Source: Bacillota bacterium
GTDB lineage: Bacteria > Bacillota > Clostridia > Oscillospirales > Oscillospiraceae
Assembly (NCBI GenBank): GCA_021768085.1
Contig: JAETOJ010000019.1
Coordinates: 1 to 50,458 of the forward strand
Length of the DNA stretch: 50,458 nt
Direction: 5' to 3'
The number at the start of each line of letters is the position of its first letter. The stretch's first letter is position 1. Under the pieces are notes generated by a model that had not been told where the DNA came from, ran no database searches, and worked only from the letters and a program-made list of their open reading frames with translations. Positions 1 to 6,757 of the stretch are shown here, one piece after another. Made by a program: the position numbers and the translations under genes.

Positions 1-503
1 GGGGTGATGACCGTGGTAGCGTCGGGCTTCTTCATATCTGAACCCAATTTGGCAAATACTTTATTGAACGACACGCCCACCGACACCGTCAGCCCCAGTT
101 CCCGCCGGATGCGTCGCCGGATATCGTCCGCTATGGCCGGGCCGTCCCCAAACAGCCCCACAGAGCCGGTGACATCCAGCCAACACTCGTCCAGGCCGAA
201 CGGTTCCACCTGATCTGTATAACTGGTATAAATGTCTCTGGCCTGGGCGGAAAACGCGAGGTATCGCTCGTAATGGGCTGGTACGCAGACCAGACCCGGA
301 CATTGCTGGCGGGCTTCCCACAGCACTTGGCCGGTGCGGATGCCGAACCGTTTGGCGATATCGTTTTTAGCCAGCACAATACCGTGGCGTGCCTCCTCGT
401 CTCCGGCAACCGCCACAGGCCTGTCCCGCAGCGTGGGGTCGTACAGAATCTCCACGCTGGCATAAAAGTTGTTCATATCCGAGTGCAATATTACAGGCTT
501 CAT
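1..503 (-). CDS. dinB: Y-family translesion DNA polymerase (DinB/Pol IV-like), N-terminal part
   Basis: The reading frame begins at ATG 503 and runs off the left edge after 167 codons. The translated N-terminus carries the Y-family hallmark HSDMNNFYASVE (residues 7-18, metal ligand Asp9), the second catalytic pair in GLDECWLDVT (Asp105, Glu106) and the conserved SVGVSFNKVFAKLGSDMKKP stretch (141-160). Enzymes of this family copy past damaged template bases with low fidelity. It is divergent from the SRAP gene that starts 53 bp away, so the two probably share a control region; no clear LexA box was seen there. Only the palm/fingers half is visible, so Pol IV versus a UmuC-like relative cannot be separated. 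Confidence 0.88.
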   Translation of the reverse strand, partial: MKPVILHSDMNNFYASVEILYDPTLRDRPVAVAGDEEARHGIVLAKNDIAKRFGIRTGQVLWEARQQCPGLVCVPAHYERYLAFSAQARDIYTSYTDQVEPFGLDECWLDVTGSVGLFGDGPAIADDIRRRIRRELGLTVSVGVSFNKVFAKLGSDMKKPDATTVIT

Positions 504-556
504 GCTCTCAGTATATGAGGGCAGTCTGGCCTTCATCCCCGAAAGGAGTCACAGCT

Positions 557-1123
557 ATGTGCGGAAGATACAGCTTAGCGCCCGACCAGTCCAAAGAAAT
601 TGCCCAGATTGTTGCTGAGGTACAGGCCCGGTTTGGGGCTGCCAGTATCCATACCGGGGAGATATTCCCTACCAATGCTGCCCCCATCCTGCTTTCAGAC
701 GGACAAAAAATGGCCCCCAAGCCAATGATCTGGGGGTTCCCCAGTTTCAAGGGCAAGGGGGGTATCATCAATGCCAGAGGTGAGACAGCGTTGGATAAAC
801 CGATGTTCCGCCGCTCTGTGATAGAGCGCCGGTGCATCGTGCCTACAACTGGCTTCTACGAATGGGACAGTCAAAAAAGAAAGTACCATTTTCGGCTGCC
901 AGGGCAGGACAGACTTTATCTGGCTGGGCTTTGGAATGTTTTTCAAGGCGAGGAGCGGTTTGTTGTTCTAACCACCGCACCCAATGATACCATCATCCAT
1001 GTCCATGACCGGATGCCTGTACTGCTGACCGACGATGAAGTAATGCCCTGGCTCCATGATACCGGAATGGCGTCCGCAAAGTTGACGGCTTTGCAGCCGG
1101 CTTTAGAGGGCATCGCCGTCTGA
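557..1123 (+). CDS. SOS response-associated peptidase (SRAP / YedK-HMCES family)
   Basis: A 188-residue protein starting MCGRYS, with Cys2 exposed after Met removal. SRAP proteins bind abasic sites in single-stranded DNA and form a thiazolidine crosslink through Cys2. The key residues are present: Cys2, Asn72 in INARGET, Glu102 in GFYEW and His150 in VHDRMP. ATG 557 is chosen over the in-frame codons upstream because GAAAGGAG lies just before it and the family needs Cys at position 2. It pairs divergently with the Y-family polymerase, which fits a DNA-damage module. Its stop codon abuts a remnant of a convergent DUF5348 gene. Confidence 0.93.
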   Translation: MCGRYSLAPDQSKEIAQIVAEVQARFGAASIHTGEIFPTNAAPILLSDGQKMAPKPMIWGFPSFKGKGGIINARGETALDKPMFRRSVIERRCIVPTTGFYEWDSQKRKYHFRLPGQDRLYLAGLWNVFQGEERFVVLTTAPNDTIIHVHDRMPVLLTDDEVMPWLHDTGMASAKLTALQPALEGIAV

Positions 1124-1186
1124 TCACCAGCGGATGCGTACCCTCTGTCCCCACAGTGCCTCAATCTGAACGTCAACTAGGTACCA
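992..1186. repeat. Direct repeat copy 1 (SRAP/DUF5348 junction)
   Basis: This segment matches 2311-2506 in the same orientation with about 90 % identity by eye and a one-base length difference. It covers the last third of the SRAP gene and the final ~20 codons of a convergent DUF5348 gene. Between the two copies lies the AraC-type regulator. Confidence 0.93.
1124..1186 (-). pseudogene. 3' remnant of a DUF5348 gene
   Basis: On the minus strand this encodes a match to the last ~20 residues of the intact DUF5348 protein at 2444-2665 (ending LWGQRVRIRW) and keeps its stop codon, tail to tail with SRAP. Similarity stops near 1186 and there is no start, so this is a truncated copy left by the duplication that flanks the AraC gene. 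Confidence 0.8.
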
Positions 1187-1299
1187 AAGAGTACAGTCTA
1201 TTACCATTTTCTAACTTGTATTCCTGAAGTTCTTGCTGGGACTCCTTCCCCAAGCGATAAAAGGGCACCGTGTGAGAAGCGGACCAAAATAGCACATGT

Positions 1300-1305
1300 T
1301 ATGAT
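1300..1305 (+). promoter_or_regulatory. Possible -10 element of the AraC-type gene
   Basis: TATGAT lies 27 bases before the start codon and upstream of a strong AGGAGGTG ribosome site. No convincing -35 is found at 17 bp, so the promoter may be weak or activator-dependent. Confidence 0.35.
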
Positions 1306-1332
1306 AGTGCCATCAAACACAGGAGGTGCCAT

Positions 1333-2271
1333 ATGCACGCATGGGAAACAATCGAACGCTCTTTAGACTTTATTGAGGAGCATCTGGAGGAAGAGATCAA
1401 GATAGAGGCGCTGGCCGATGCAGCCGCCCTCTCGCCGTTCTACTTCCAGCGTCTGTTCAAACGCCTGGTACACAAGCCGGTTCAGGAATATATCAAGCTC
1501 CGCCGGCTGGCCAAAGCGGCTGACGCATTGCGGGATACTGAGCGTAGGATTCTCGATGTGGCCATGGACTACGGTTTTTCCAGCCACGCCAATTTTACAA
1601 GAGCTTTCAAAGATGCCTACGCAATTACTCCGGAAGAGTATCGAAGGATGCTCCCTATGCTCAACACATATGACCGTCCAGAGGTCTCTGCGAACTATGT
1701 GCTGATCGGTGAGGGTGTCCCACTGGTAGTGGGCGATATCGTCCTAGAGATTGAACGGAAAGCCCTGATTGCTCCGGAACCCTATATCGGTTTTGAAACC
1801 TCAGTCAGTATTGCCGCGCAGACACCGGCTGGCGAGAGCACTGGCGTGGACATCCCCGGCCAGCTCTGGCGCCGGTATCATGCCGAACGGGGCTCCATCG
1901 CTCCAGGTGTCCATGCCGGCCCGGAGTTAGGGATGTCTCATTCCGCAGATCCCAAATTAGGAACCTTCCAGTACTTTGCGGGCGGGCTGTTGGAAAATGA
2001 TCCGTCCTCGTTCGCAGACGGTATGGTTAAGCGAGAACTGCCCGCTGGTGAGTATACCGTGTGTAAAGTGGAGGCAGAAAATTTTAAGGTATTGGTGACC
2101 ACCGCTTTGAACCAGGCCAGTCGGTATCTCTTTGGCACATGGCTGCCCCAGCATAATTATACAACCGCACCGTTTTCGGCTGAAAAGTATTATCAGGACA
2201 CGGAAGGCGCAGCTTACATGGAGTTGTGGGTCATGCCCATGCCAGCCGTGGACGATACTGCACCTGTGTAA
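1333..2271 (+). CDS. AraC-family regulator with C-terminal GyrI-like effector domain
   Basis: A 312-residue protein preceded by AGGAGGTGCC. Residues ~8-106 form a double helix-turn-helix of the AraC/XylS class, including LSPFYFQRLFKR and the second-motif signature VAMDYGFSSHANFTRAFK. Residues ~130-305 resemble the GyrI-like small-molecule-binding fold found in Rob/SoxS-type and BmrR-like regulators, ending in AAYMELWVMP. Such proteins sense hydrophobic compounds and activate efflux or stress genes; the ligand and targets here are unknown. No target operon is adjacent. The gene lies alone between two direct repeats, which suggests it was inserted at this locus. Confidence 0.88.
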   Translation: MHAWETIERSLDFIEEHLEEEIKIEALADAAALSPFYFQRLFKRLVHKPVQEYIKLRRLAKAADALRDTERRILDVAMDYGFSSHANFTRAFKDAYAITPEEYRRMLPMLNTYDRPEVSANYVLIGEGVPLVVGDIVLEIERKALIAPEPYIGFETSVSIAAQTPAGESTGVDIPGQLWRRYHAERGSIAPGVHAGPELGMSHSADPKLGTFQYFAGGLLENDPSSFADGMVKRELPAGEYTVCKVEAENFKVLVTTALNQASRYLFGTWLPQHNYTTAPFSAEKYYQDTEGAAYMELWVMPMPAVDDTAPV

Positions 2272-2310
2272 CGAACCATCCAACAATGTGGGTCTTGTGG
2301 GAAAGGTAAT

Positions 2311-2443
2311 ATCATCCATGTCCATAACCGGATGCTTTATACTGCTGACTGACGATGAAGTGATGCCCTGGCCCCATGATACCAGAATAGCGTCCGCAAA
2401 GTTGACGGCTTTGCAGTCGGCTTTGGAAGGTATCGCCGTCTGA
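2311..2443 (+). pseudogene. 3' remnant of an SRAP gene
   Basis: This piece matches the last ~45 codons of the intact SRAP gene (992-1123), including the region coding VLLTDDEVMPW and the C-terminus LEGIAV. A one-base insertion near 2336-2340 shifts the frame at its 5' end and there is no start codon. It is the counterpart of the DUF5348 remnant at 1124-1186. Confidence 0.85.
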
Positions 2444-2506
2444 TCACCAGCGGATGCGTACCCTCTGCCCCCACAGTGTCTCAACCTGAACACCGACCAG
2501 GTACCA
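2311..2506. repeat. Direct repeat copy 2 (SRAP/DUF5348 junction)
   Basis: This is the second copy of the repeat at 992-1186. Here the DUF5348 side continues into an intact gene and the SRAP side is truncated, the reverse of copy 1. Confidence 0.93.
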
Positions 2507-2665
2507 GCCGCTACTATTCATCTCAATGCGGGTGGGTATCCACTGCTCATTTAACCAGATATCCATTGTGGTGCCGCAATGGAGGCCCCCATAGCAGTCA
2601 TCGCTGTTAAAACGGATATCCGCACGACCACTTTGCATATCAGGGATTAAAATACCTTCTCTCAT
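2444..2665 (-). CDS. DUF5348 family small protein
   Basis: A 73-residue protein starting MREGIL. That Met is preferred over one five codons upstream because TGGGAG lies 8 bases before it. The pattern of a G-rich, W-rich small beta protein (NSDDCYGGLHCG, GWYLVGVQVETLW) fits DUF5348, a family of unknown function common on conjugative elements and phages of Clostridia. The stop codon directly abuts the SRAP remnant's stop in the sequence TGATCA. The function is unknown. Confidence 0.72.
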   Translation of the reverse strand: MREGILIPDMQSGRADIRFNSDDCYGGLHCGTTMDIWLNEQWIPTRIEMNSSGWYLVGVQVETLWGQRVRIRW

Positions 2666-2692
2666 ATTGATTACTCCCATCTACAATATAGT

Positions 2693-2724
2693 AAGAAGTA
2701 CCAGCCATGAGGCTGGTACTTCTT
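2693..2724. terminator. Perfect 14-bp hairpin upstream of the DUF5348 gene
   Basis: AAGAAGTACCAGCC pairs with GGCTGGTACTTCTT around an ATGA loop. Neither side has a long T tail, so its role as a terminator is uncertain. It lies in the AT-rich 184-bp gap between DUF5348 and the 3' end of lysS, where two TTTACGACA-like repeats (minus strand, about 2750-2770) also occur. Such features are often seen near the ends of integrated elements. Confidence 0.55.
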
Positions 2725-2864
2725 CTGTCATACCAAATCCTTTTCGTTTGTCGTAAATCTGTCGTAAAACCTAAAATCACGCTTCCGGTATTGCAACAAA
2801 TCAGGGAGTTTTCTTTTGATTTTCCAGGAAAATAATCAATATTCCAAATATCCTATGTCGAAAT

Positions 2865-4370
2865 TCAATCCAGCGGCTTCATCGTGGGGAACAGCAGCAC
2901 TTCCCGGATGGAGTCGTTGTTGGTCAGCAGCATCACGCAGCGGTCGATGCCGATGCCCATGCCGCCTGTGGGGGGCAGGCCGTATTCCAGGGCGGTGATG
3001 AAATCCTCGTCCATCATGCCCGCCTCGTCGTCTCCCTTGGCCCGCAGCTCCACCTGCTTCTGGAACCGCTGGCGCTGGTCGATGGGGTCGTTGAGCTCAG
3101 AGAAGGCGTTGCCCATCTCGCTGCGGCAGATGAACAGCTCAAACCGCTCGGTAAGCCGGGGATCCTTGGGGGAGCGCTTGGCCAGCGGGGACACGTCCAC
3201 CGGGTGCATCGTGATGAAGGTGGGCTGGATCAGCTTGCCCTCCACCCGCTGGTCAAACACCTCGTACAGGGCGTTGCCCCAGGTCTTGTCCGCCGTCTCC
3301 GGCAGCTCCACGCCGATGGACTTGGCCGCCGCCACCGCCTCCTCGTCGGAGTCGATGGCCATGAAGTCCAGGCCGGTGTACTGCTTGACGGCCTCGTACA
3401 TGGGCAGGCGGGGCCAGCCCGGGGTCAGGTCGATCTGCTCCCCCTGCCACTCCACCTGATAGGTGCCCAGAATCTTCTGGGCGGCGGAGGACAGCAGATC
3501 CTCAAACAGATCCATCATATCGTTGAAGTCGGCATAGGCCTGGTACAGCTCGATGGTGGTGAACTCCGGGTTGTGCCGGTTGTCCATGCCCTCGTTGCGG
3601 AAGATGCGGCCGAGCTCATACACCCGCTCCAGCCCGCCCACGATGAGCCGCTTCAGCGGCAGCTCGGTGGCGATGCGCAGATACATATCAATGTCCAGGG
3701 TGTTGTGGTGGGTGATGAAGGGCCGGGCGGTGGCGCCGCCGGAGATGGTGTTGAGTACCGGCGTCTCCACCTCCATATAGCCCCGGGCATCCATGAAATC
3801 CCGAACGTACTTGATGAACTGGGAGCGGATGACGAAGTTCCGCTTCACGTCCGGGTTGACGATGAGATCCACATACCGCTGGCGGCAGCGGGTCTCCACG
3901 TCGGTGAGGCCGTGGAACTTCTCCGGCAGGGGCAGCAGGGACTTGGACAGCAGGGTGACGGTCTTGGCCTTGATGGAGATCTCCCCCCGCTTGGTGCGGA
4001 ACACCTCGCCCTCCACGCCTACGATGTCGCCGATATCGTACTTCTTGAAGGCGGCCAGGGCCTCCTCCCCCACGTCGTCGATGCGCACGTAGAGCTGGAT
4101 CCGGCCCCCGCCGTCCTGGAGGTCGGAGAACACGGCCTTGCCCATGCCCCGCTTGCTCATCAGGCGGCCGGCCAGCCGGACGGTCTGGCCCTCCATGGCG
4201 TCAAACTGATCTTTGATCTCGTTGCTGTGGTGGGTCACGTCGAACTTGGTGATCTGGAAGGGATCCTGCCCCCGGCTCTGGAGCTCCGCCAGCTTATCCC
4301 GGCGTATGCGAAGCAGCTCGGACAGGGAGGGCTCCTCCTGCACGGGCTGGTTGTTGGTCTGATCGGCCAT
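2865..4370 (-). CDS. lysS: Lysyl-tRNA synthetase, class II
   Basis: A 501-residue cytoplasmic enzyme that charges tRNA-Lys with lysine using ATP. An N-terminal OB-fold anticodon-binding domain (about 60-160, with LAGRLMSKRGMGKAVFSDLQ) is followed by the class II catalytic core. Motif 2 is seen in GRIFRNEGMDNRHNPEFT and motif 3 in GGMGIGIDRCVMLL, close to the C-terminus IREVLLFPTMKPLD. The length is typical of bacterial LysS (about 490-510). It is the second gene of a greA-lysS operon with a 32-bp gap. Confidence 0.97.
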   Translation of the reverse strand: MADQTNNQPVQEEPSLSELLRIRRDKLAELQSRGQDPFQITKFDVTHHSNEIKDQFDAMEGQTVRLAGRLMSKRGMGKAVFSDLQDGGGRIQLYVRIDDVGEEALAAFKKYDIGDIVGVEGEVFRTKRGEISIKAKTVTLLSKSLLPLPEKFHGLTDVETRCRQRYVDLIVNPDVKRNFVIRSQFIKYVRDFMDARGYMEVETPVLNTISGGATARPFITHHNTLDIDMYLRIATELPLKRLIVGGLERVYELGRIFRNEGMDNRHNPEFTTIELYQAYADFNDMMDLFEDLLSSAAQKILGTYQVEWQGEQIDLTPGWPRLPMYEAVKQYTGLDFMAIDSDEEAVAAAKSIGVELPETADKTWGNALYEVFDQRVEGKLIQPTFITMHPVDVSPLAKRSPKDPRLTERFELFICRSEMGNAFSELNDPIDQRQRFQKQVELRAKGDDEAGMMDEDFITALEYGLPPTGGMGIGIDRCVMLLTNNDSIREVLLFPTMKPLD

Positions 4371-4402
4371 TGGTATTCTCTCCTTTTATCCCTGCGCCGC
4401 CC

Positions 4403-4876
4403 TCATCGCTGGATGGCGACGACCTCGTATTCAATGTTGCCCGCCGGGGCCTCCACCACCGCCACCTCGCCGATGGCCTTGCCCAGCAGGGCTTTGCCGA
4501 AGGGGGACTCCTCGGAGATGCGCCCGTTCATAGGGTCGGCCTCCTGGGAGCCCACCACCTGATACGTCTCCTCCTCGCCGGTGGCCACGTCCTTCACGGT
4601 GATCCGGCTACCCATACGCACGGTGTTGGGATCGGTGGCGTGCTCCTCGATCACCACGCAGTTGGCCAGGATATTCTCCAACTCGGCGATGCGGGAGTAG
4701 AGCTTGCCCTGCTCGTTTTTCGCCTCGTCGTACTCGCTGTTCTCCGACAGATCGCCAAAAGACCGGGCCTCCTTGATCTGATCGGCCACCTCTTTCTCCC
4801 GGACAGTTTTCAGGTAGGTCAGCTCGCTTTTCAGTTCCTCCAGGCGCTCCGCGCTCAGTTTGTACTCTTTGGCCAT
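4403..4876 (-). CDS. greA: Transcription elongation factor GreA
   Basis: A 157-residue protein. Residues 1-75 form the antiparallel coiled coil that enters the RNA polymerase secondary channel, with the acidic tip region in FGDLSENSEYDEAKNEQ. Residues ~80-157 form the FKBP-like C-terminal domain ending in ESPFGKALLGK...EYEVVAIQR. GreA stimulates cleavage of backtracked RNA so that stalled polymerase can resume. It is the first gene of the operon with lysS and is read from the promoter at 4956-4984. Confidence 0.97.
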   Translation of the reverse strand: MAKEYKLSAERLEELKSELTYLKTVREKEVADQIKEARSFGDLSENSEYDEAKNEQGKLYSRIAELENILANCVVIEEHATDPNTVRMGSRITVKDVATGEEETYQVVGSQEADPMNGRISEESPFGKALLGKAIGEVAVVEAPAGNIEYEVVAIQR

Positions 4877-4955
4877 CTCGGCTCCATCCTTTCTTCCGCC
4901 CGTTTCCGGTTCCGGGATCCCCTTTTCGGGGAAAACGGCACGGTGGTTCTATGGA

Positions 4956-4984
4956 ATTATAGATACTTTACCGACTTTTGTCAA
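4956..4984 (-). promoter_or_regulatory. Consensus sigma-A promoter of greA-lysS
   Basis: On the minus strand TTGACA (4979-4984) and TATAAT (4956-4961) are separated by exactly 17 bp, a perfect consensus. It lies about 80 bp before the greA start and overlaps the stop codon of the next upstream gene. Confidence 0.9.
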
Positions 4985-5253
4985 GGGGTTCCGGCCGCCG
5001 TGGCATCCAAAAGGATCCGCCTGGTCTCATCGCCGGCGTTTTGCGCCTGTCCTCCGGAGCCCTGGGGCCGCTCGTCGCTCACCGCGTTCAGCGCCATCAG
5101 CGACAGGTTGCTGCGCATCAGGTCGAACAGGGAGGCCAGAATGGCCAGCTCGTCCGCCGTCTTGCCCTGGCCGATCCACACGGACAGGGCCGCGGCTACG
5201 GCCACAAGATTGGCCCCCTGGCCCTGGGGCACGCCGGAATTCCGGCACGGCAT
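4981..5253 (-). CDS. Small conserved hypothetical protein (possible DUF6774)
   Basis: A 90-residue protein with a very strong ribosome site (AAAGGGGGTGATC before ATG 5253). It opens MPCRNSGVPQGQGANLVAVA, continues with an amphipathic helical region (DELAILASLFDLMRSNLSLM) and ends in a polar tail. It resembles short Clostridia proteins of the DUF6774 type, but this assignment is from memory of the pattern. No function is known. Its 3' end carries the -35 box of the greA promoter. Confidence 0.65.
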   Translation of the reverse strand: MPCRNSGVPQGQGANLVAVAAALSVWIGQGKTADELAILASLFDLMRSNLSLMALNAVSDERPQGSGGQAQNAGDETRRILLDATAAGTP

Positions 5254-5347
5254 GACGGATCACCCCCTTTACCCCAGTATATGCGGTGCCGGGAGGGCGG
5301 CGCACAAAAACCGCCCGGGCAGCAAAAATTCCGGCAGCTTGGAGCGC

Positions 5348-5908
5348 TTACAGCGTTTTCACATACCGCAGGTCATGGCAGGGCGGGCTGTCGGGAAAGG
5401 GGATGTCGGCGCTGGTGCCGTCCCAGGAGAAGCCGTGGGCGGCATAGAACCGCCGGGCCCCCTCGTTCTCCTGGAGGACGAACACGAAGGCGTTCCGGAA
5501 CCCCTCCTCCTTCATTCGGTGGCAGGCCTCGTCGAACAGCAGCCCGCCATAGCCCCTCCCCCGCTCCGCCGGGTGGGTGTAGAAGGAGGCAATCTCCCCC
5601 CAGTCGGCATAGGCGGCATTGTCGAATTTGCAGATATCGCCGGGGTTGTAGTTCATCATCCGGGCCTTGCAGTAGTTCAGACAGGACACCGGTTCCTTCC
5701 CCCGGTAGAGCAGTAGACCCCGCACGCCGTTTTGACTCTCGTAGTTGGCGCGGAACACCTCCACCCAGCGGTCGTCGGTGATCTCCCGGGCCATGTAGTC
5801 GGCGGGCACCGCGTCCACATAGGTATCCCGCCAGCCAAGAGCGTGGATGAGGGACATGGCCCGGAAATGCTCCTCCGTACAGGCGTCCACAAAATGCAGT
5901 TCGTCCAT
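5348..5908 (-). CDS. GNAT family N-acetyltransferase
   Basis: A 186-residue protein beginning MDELHFVDACTEEHFRAM. ATG 5908 is chosen because GGGAGGTA lies 6 bases upstream; longer in-frame starts would read through a GC-rich hairpin. The acetyl-CoA binding motif A is visible as ERGRGYGGLLFDEA, followed by the typical motif B ENEGARRFYAAHGF. The substrate is not predictable. It stands alone between two intergenic gaps. Confidence 0.9.
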   Translation of the reverse strand: MDELHFVDACTEEHFRAMSLIHALGWRDTYVDAVPADYMAREITDDRWVEVFRANYESQNGVRGLLLYRGKEPVSCLNYCKARMMNYNPGDICKFDNAAYADWGEIASFYTHPAERGRGYGGLLFDEACHRMKEEGFRNAFVFVLQENEGARRFYAAHGFSWDGTSADIPFPDSPPCHDLRYVKTL

Positions 5909-5925
5909 AAATACCTCCCAAATGA

Positions 5926-5955
5926 GTGGCCCCGCCCCGGTTGGGGCGGGGCCAC
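5926..5955 (-). terminator. GC-rich 13-bp hairpin before the GNAT gene
   Basis: GTGGCCCCGCCCC and GGGGCGGGGCCAC form a perfect stem with a 4-base loop, ending only about 8 bases upstream of the GNAT ribosome site. No T tract follows. It could end transcription from the upstream operon or act as an attenuator. Confidence 0.5.
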
Positions 5956-6289
5956 GATACGGCGGCAGTTCCCCTTGCCCGCCCTCGCTTCCAGTCAACG
6001 CTGTGGGAATACGATGTCAATACGGGCCCTTGCCCTGTAACGGTACGGTCGTGCGCGGTTTGGGCCTAACGGTAACATGGAGGGATCGAACCCCCTCGCG
6101 CCAGCCCTTTGGCGCCACCAATGATCCGGCTCATTCTCAACCGGTGAGATCGCGTTCGCCCCGAAAGCTACCTGCTTACCGCCTTGTTCCTTTTTCTCGA
6201 GAGAAAAAGGAACCGAAAAAGAGCTTGAATTCGCTGACGGACAGGGTGCTAAACAGAAAGGTTTTCGCCCGGTAACCGCCCATCAGCAG
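5956..6289. other. Intergenic stretch with hairpin, likely a dispersed repeat
   Basis: No credible gene lies in this ~330-bp gap. On the minus strand it contains a GAGGGGGTTCGATCCCTCC segment that looks like a tRNA T-arm, but no other tRNA arm can be built around it. It also holds a 13-bp inverted repeat at 6186-6213 (GTTCCTTTTTCTC / GAGAAAAAGGAAC), which could terminate the upstream dehydratase operon. The rest resembles extragenic repeats seen in related genomes; that resemblance is inferred. Confidence 0.45.
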
Positions 6290-6742
6290 TCAAAGCAGTT
6301 CTGTAGTCCAGTTTGCTGATTGGATGGAATTGTCCAGCAGGCGCAGCTCCTTGGACAGCCCGTCCACCTCCCGCTGGAGCTGGGGCACGTCCACGGCGCT
6401 GAACAGCTTGATCTCCCTGCCGCTCATCCGCTGGCCCACCTGGCTGGCCCGGTAGGCCAGATCCCGGTAGGCGCCCAGCTTCAGCTTCAGCGCGTCCCGC
6501 CGGGCCAGGTGCTGGGTGAGGGTTTTGCCTTCCACCTGGGTGCGGCAGTTGGTCAGGTTGATCCGGGCGATGATATCCTCCAGCTCCGCCACGCAGCGAT
6601 CCAGCTCCGCCAGCAGATTCTTCGGATCCTCGACGGGCTTCTCCTTCTCCTGCACAATGGCGTTGTTCCCCAGCCGCTGCTGGAGCTGCTGGATGCGGCG
6701 GTTCAGATCCGCCCGCTCCTGTAAGGCTTCCGCTAATTTCAT
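6290..6742 (-). CDS. DIP1984 family protein
   Basis: A 150-residue, mostly helical protein: MKLAEALQERADLNRRIQQL, then LLAELDRCVAELEDIIARIN, INLTNCRT, and a C-terminal DGLSKELRLLDNSIQSANW. This pattern and length fit the DIP1984 (septicolysin-like) family, whose biochemical role is not established. A good ribosome site (AAAAGGGAGGG) sits before the start, only 15 bp after the dehydratase-like gene, so it is probably the last gene of that operon. Confidence 0.82.
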   Translation of the reverse strand: MKLAEALQERADLNRRIQQLQQRLGNNAIVQEKEKPVEDPKNLLAELDRCVAELEDIIARINLTNCRTQVEGKTLTQHLARRDALKLKLGAYRDLAYRASQVGQRMSGREIKLFSAVDVPQLQREVDGLSKELRLLDNSIQSANWTTELL

Positions 6743-6757
6743 GGTATACCCTCCCTT

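Noticed and set aside
3204..4562. Long plus-strand open frame opposite lysS and greA
   Set aside because: It is the antisense shadow of GC-rich lysS/greA codons, rich in His, Leu, Gly and Val, with no ribosome site and no family match.
6090..6115. tRNA-like T-arm (GGTTCGATCC on the minus strand)
   Set aside because: No acceptor, D or anticodon arm can be built at the right distances, so it is not called as a tRNA.
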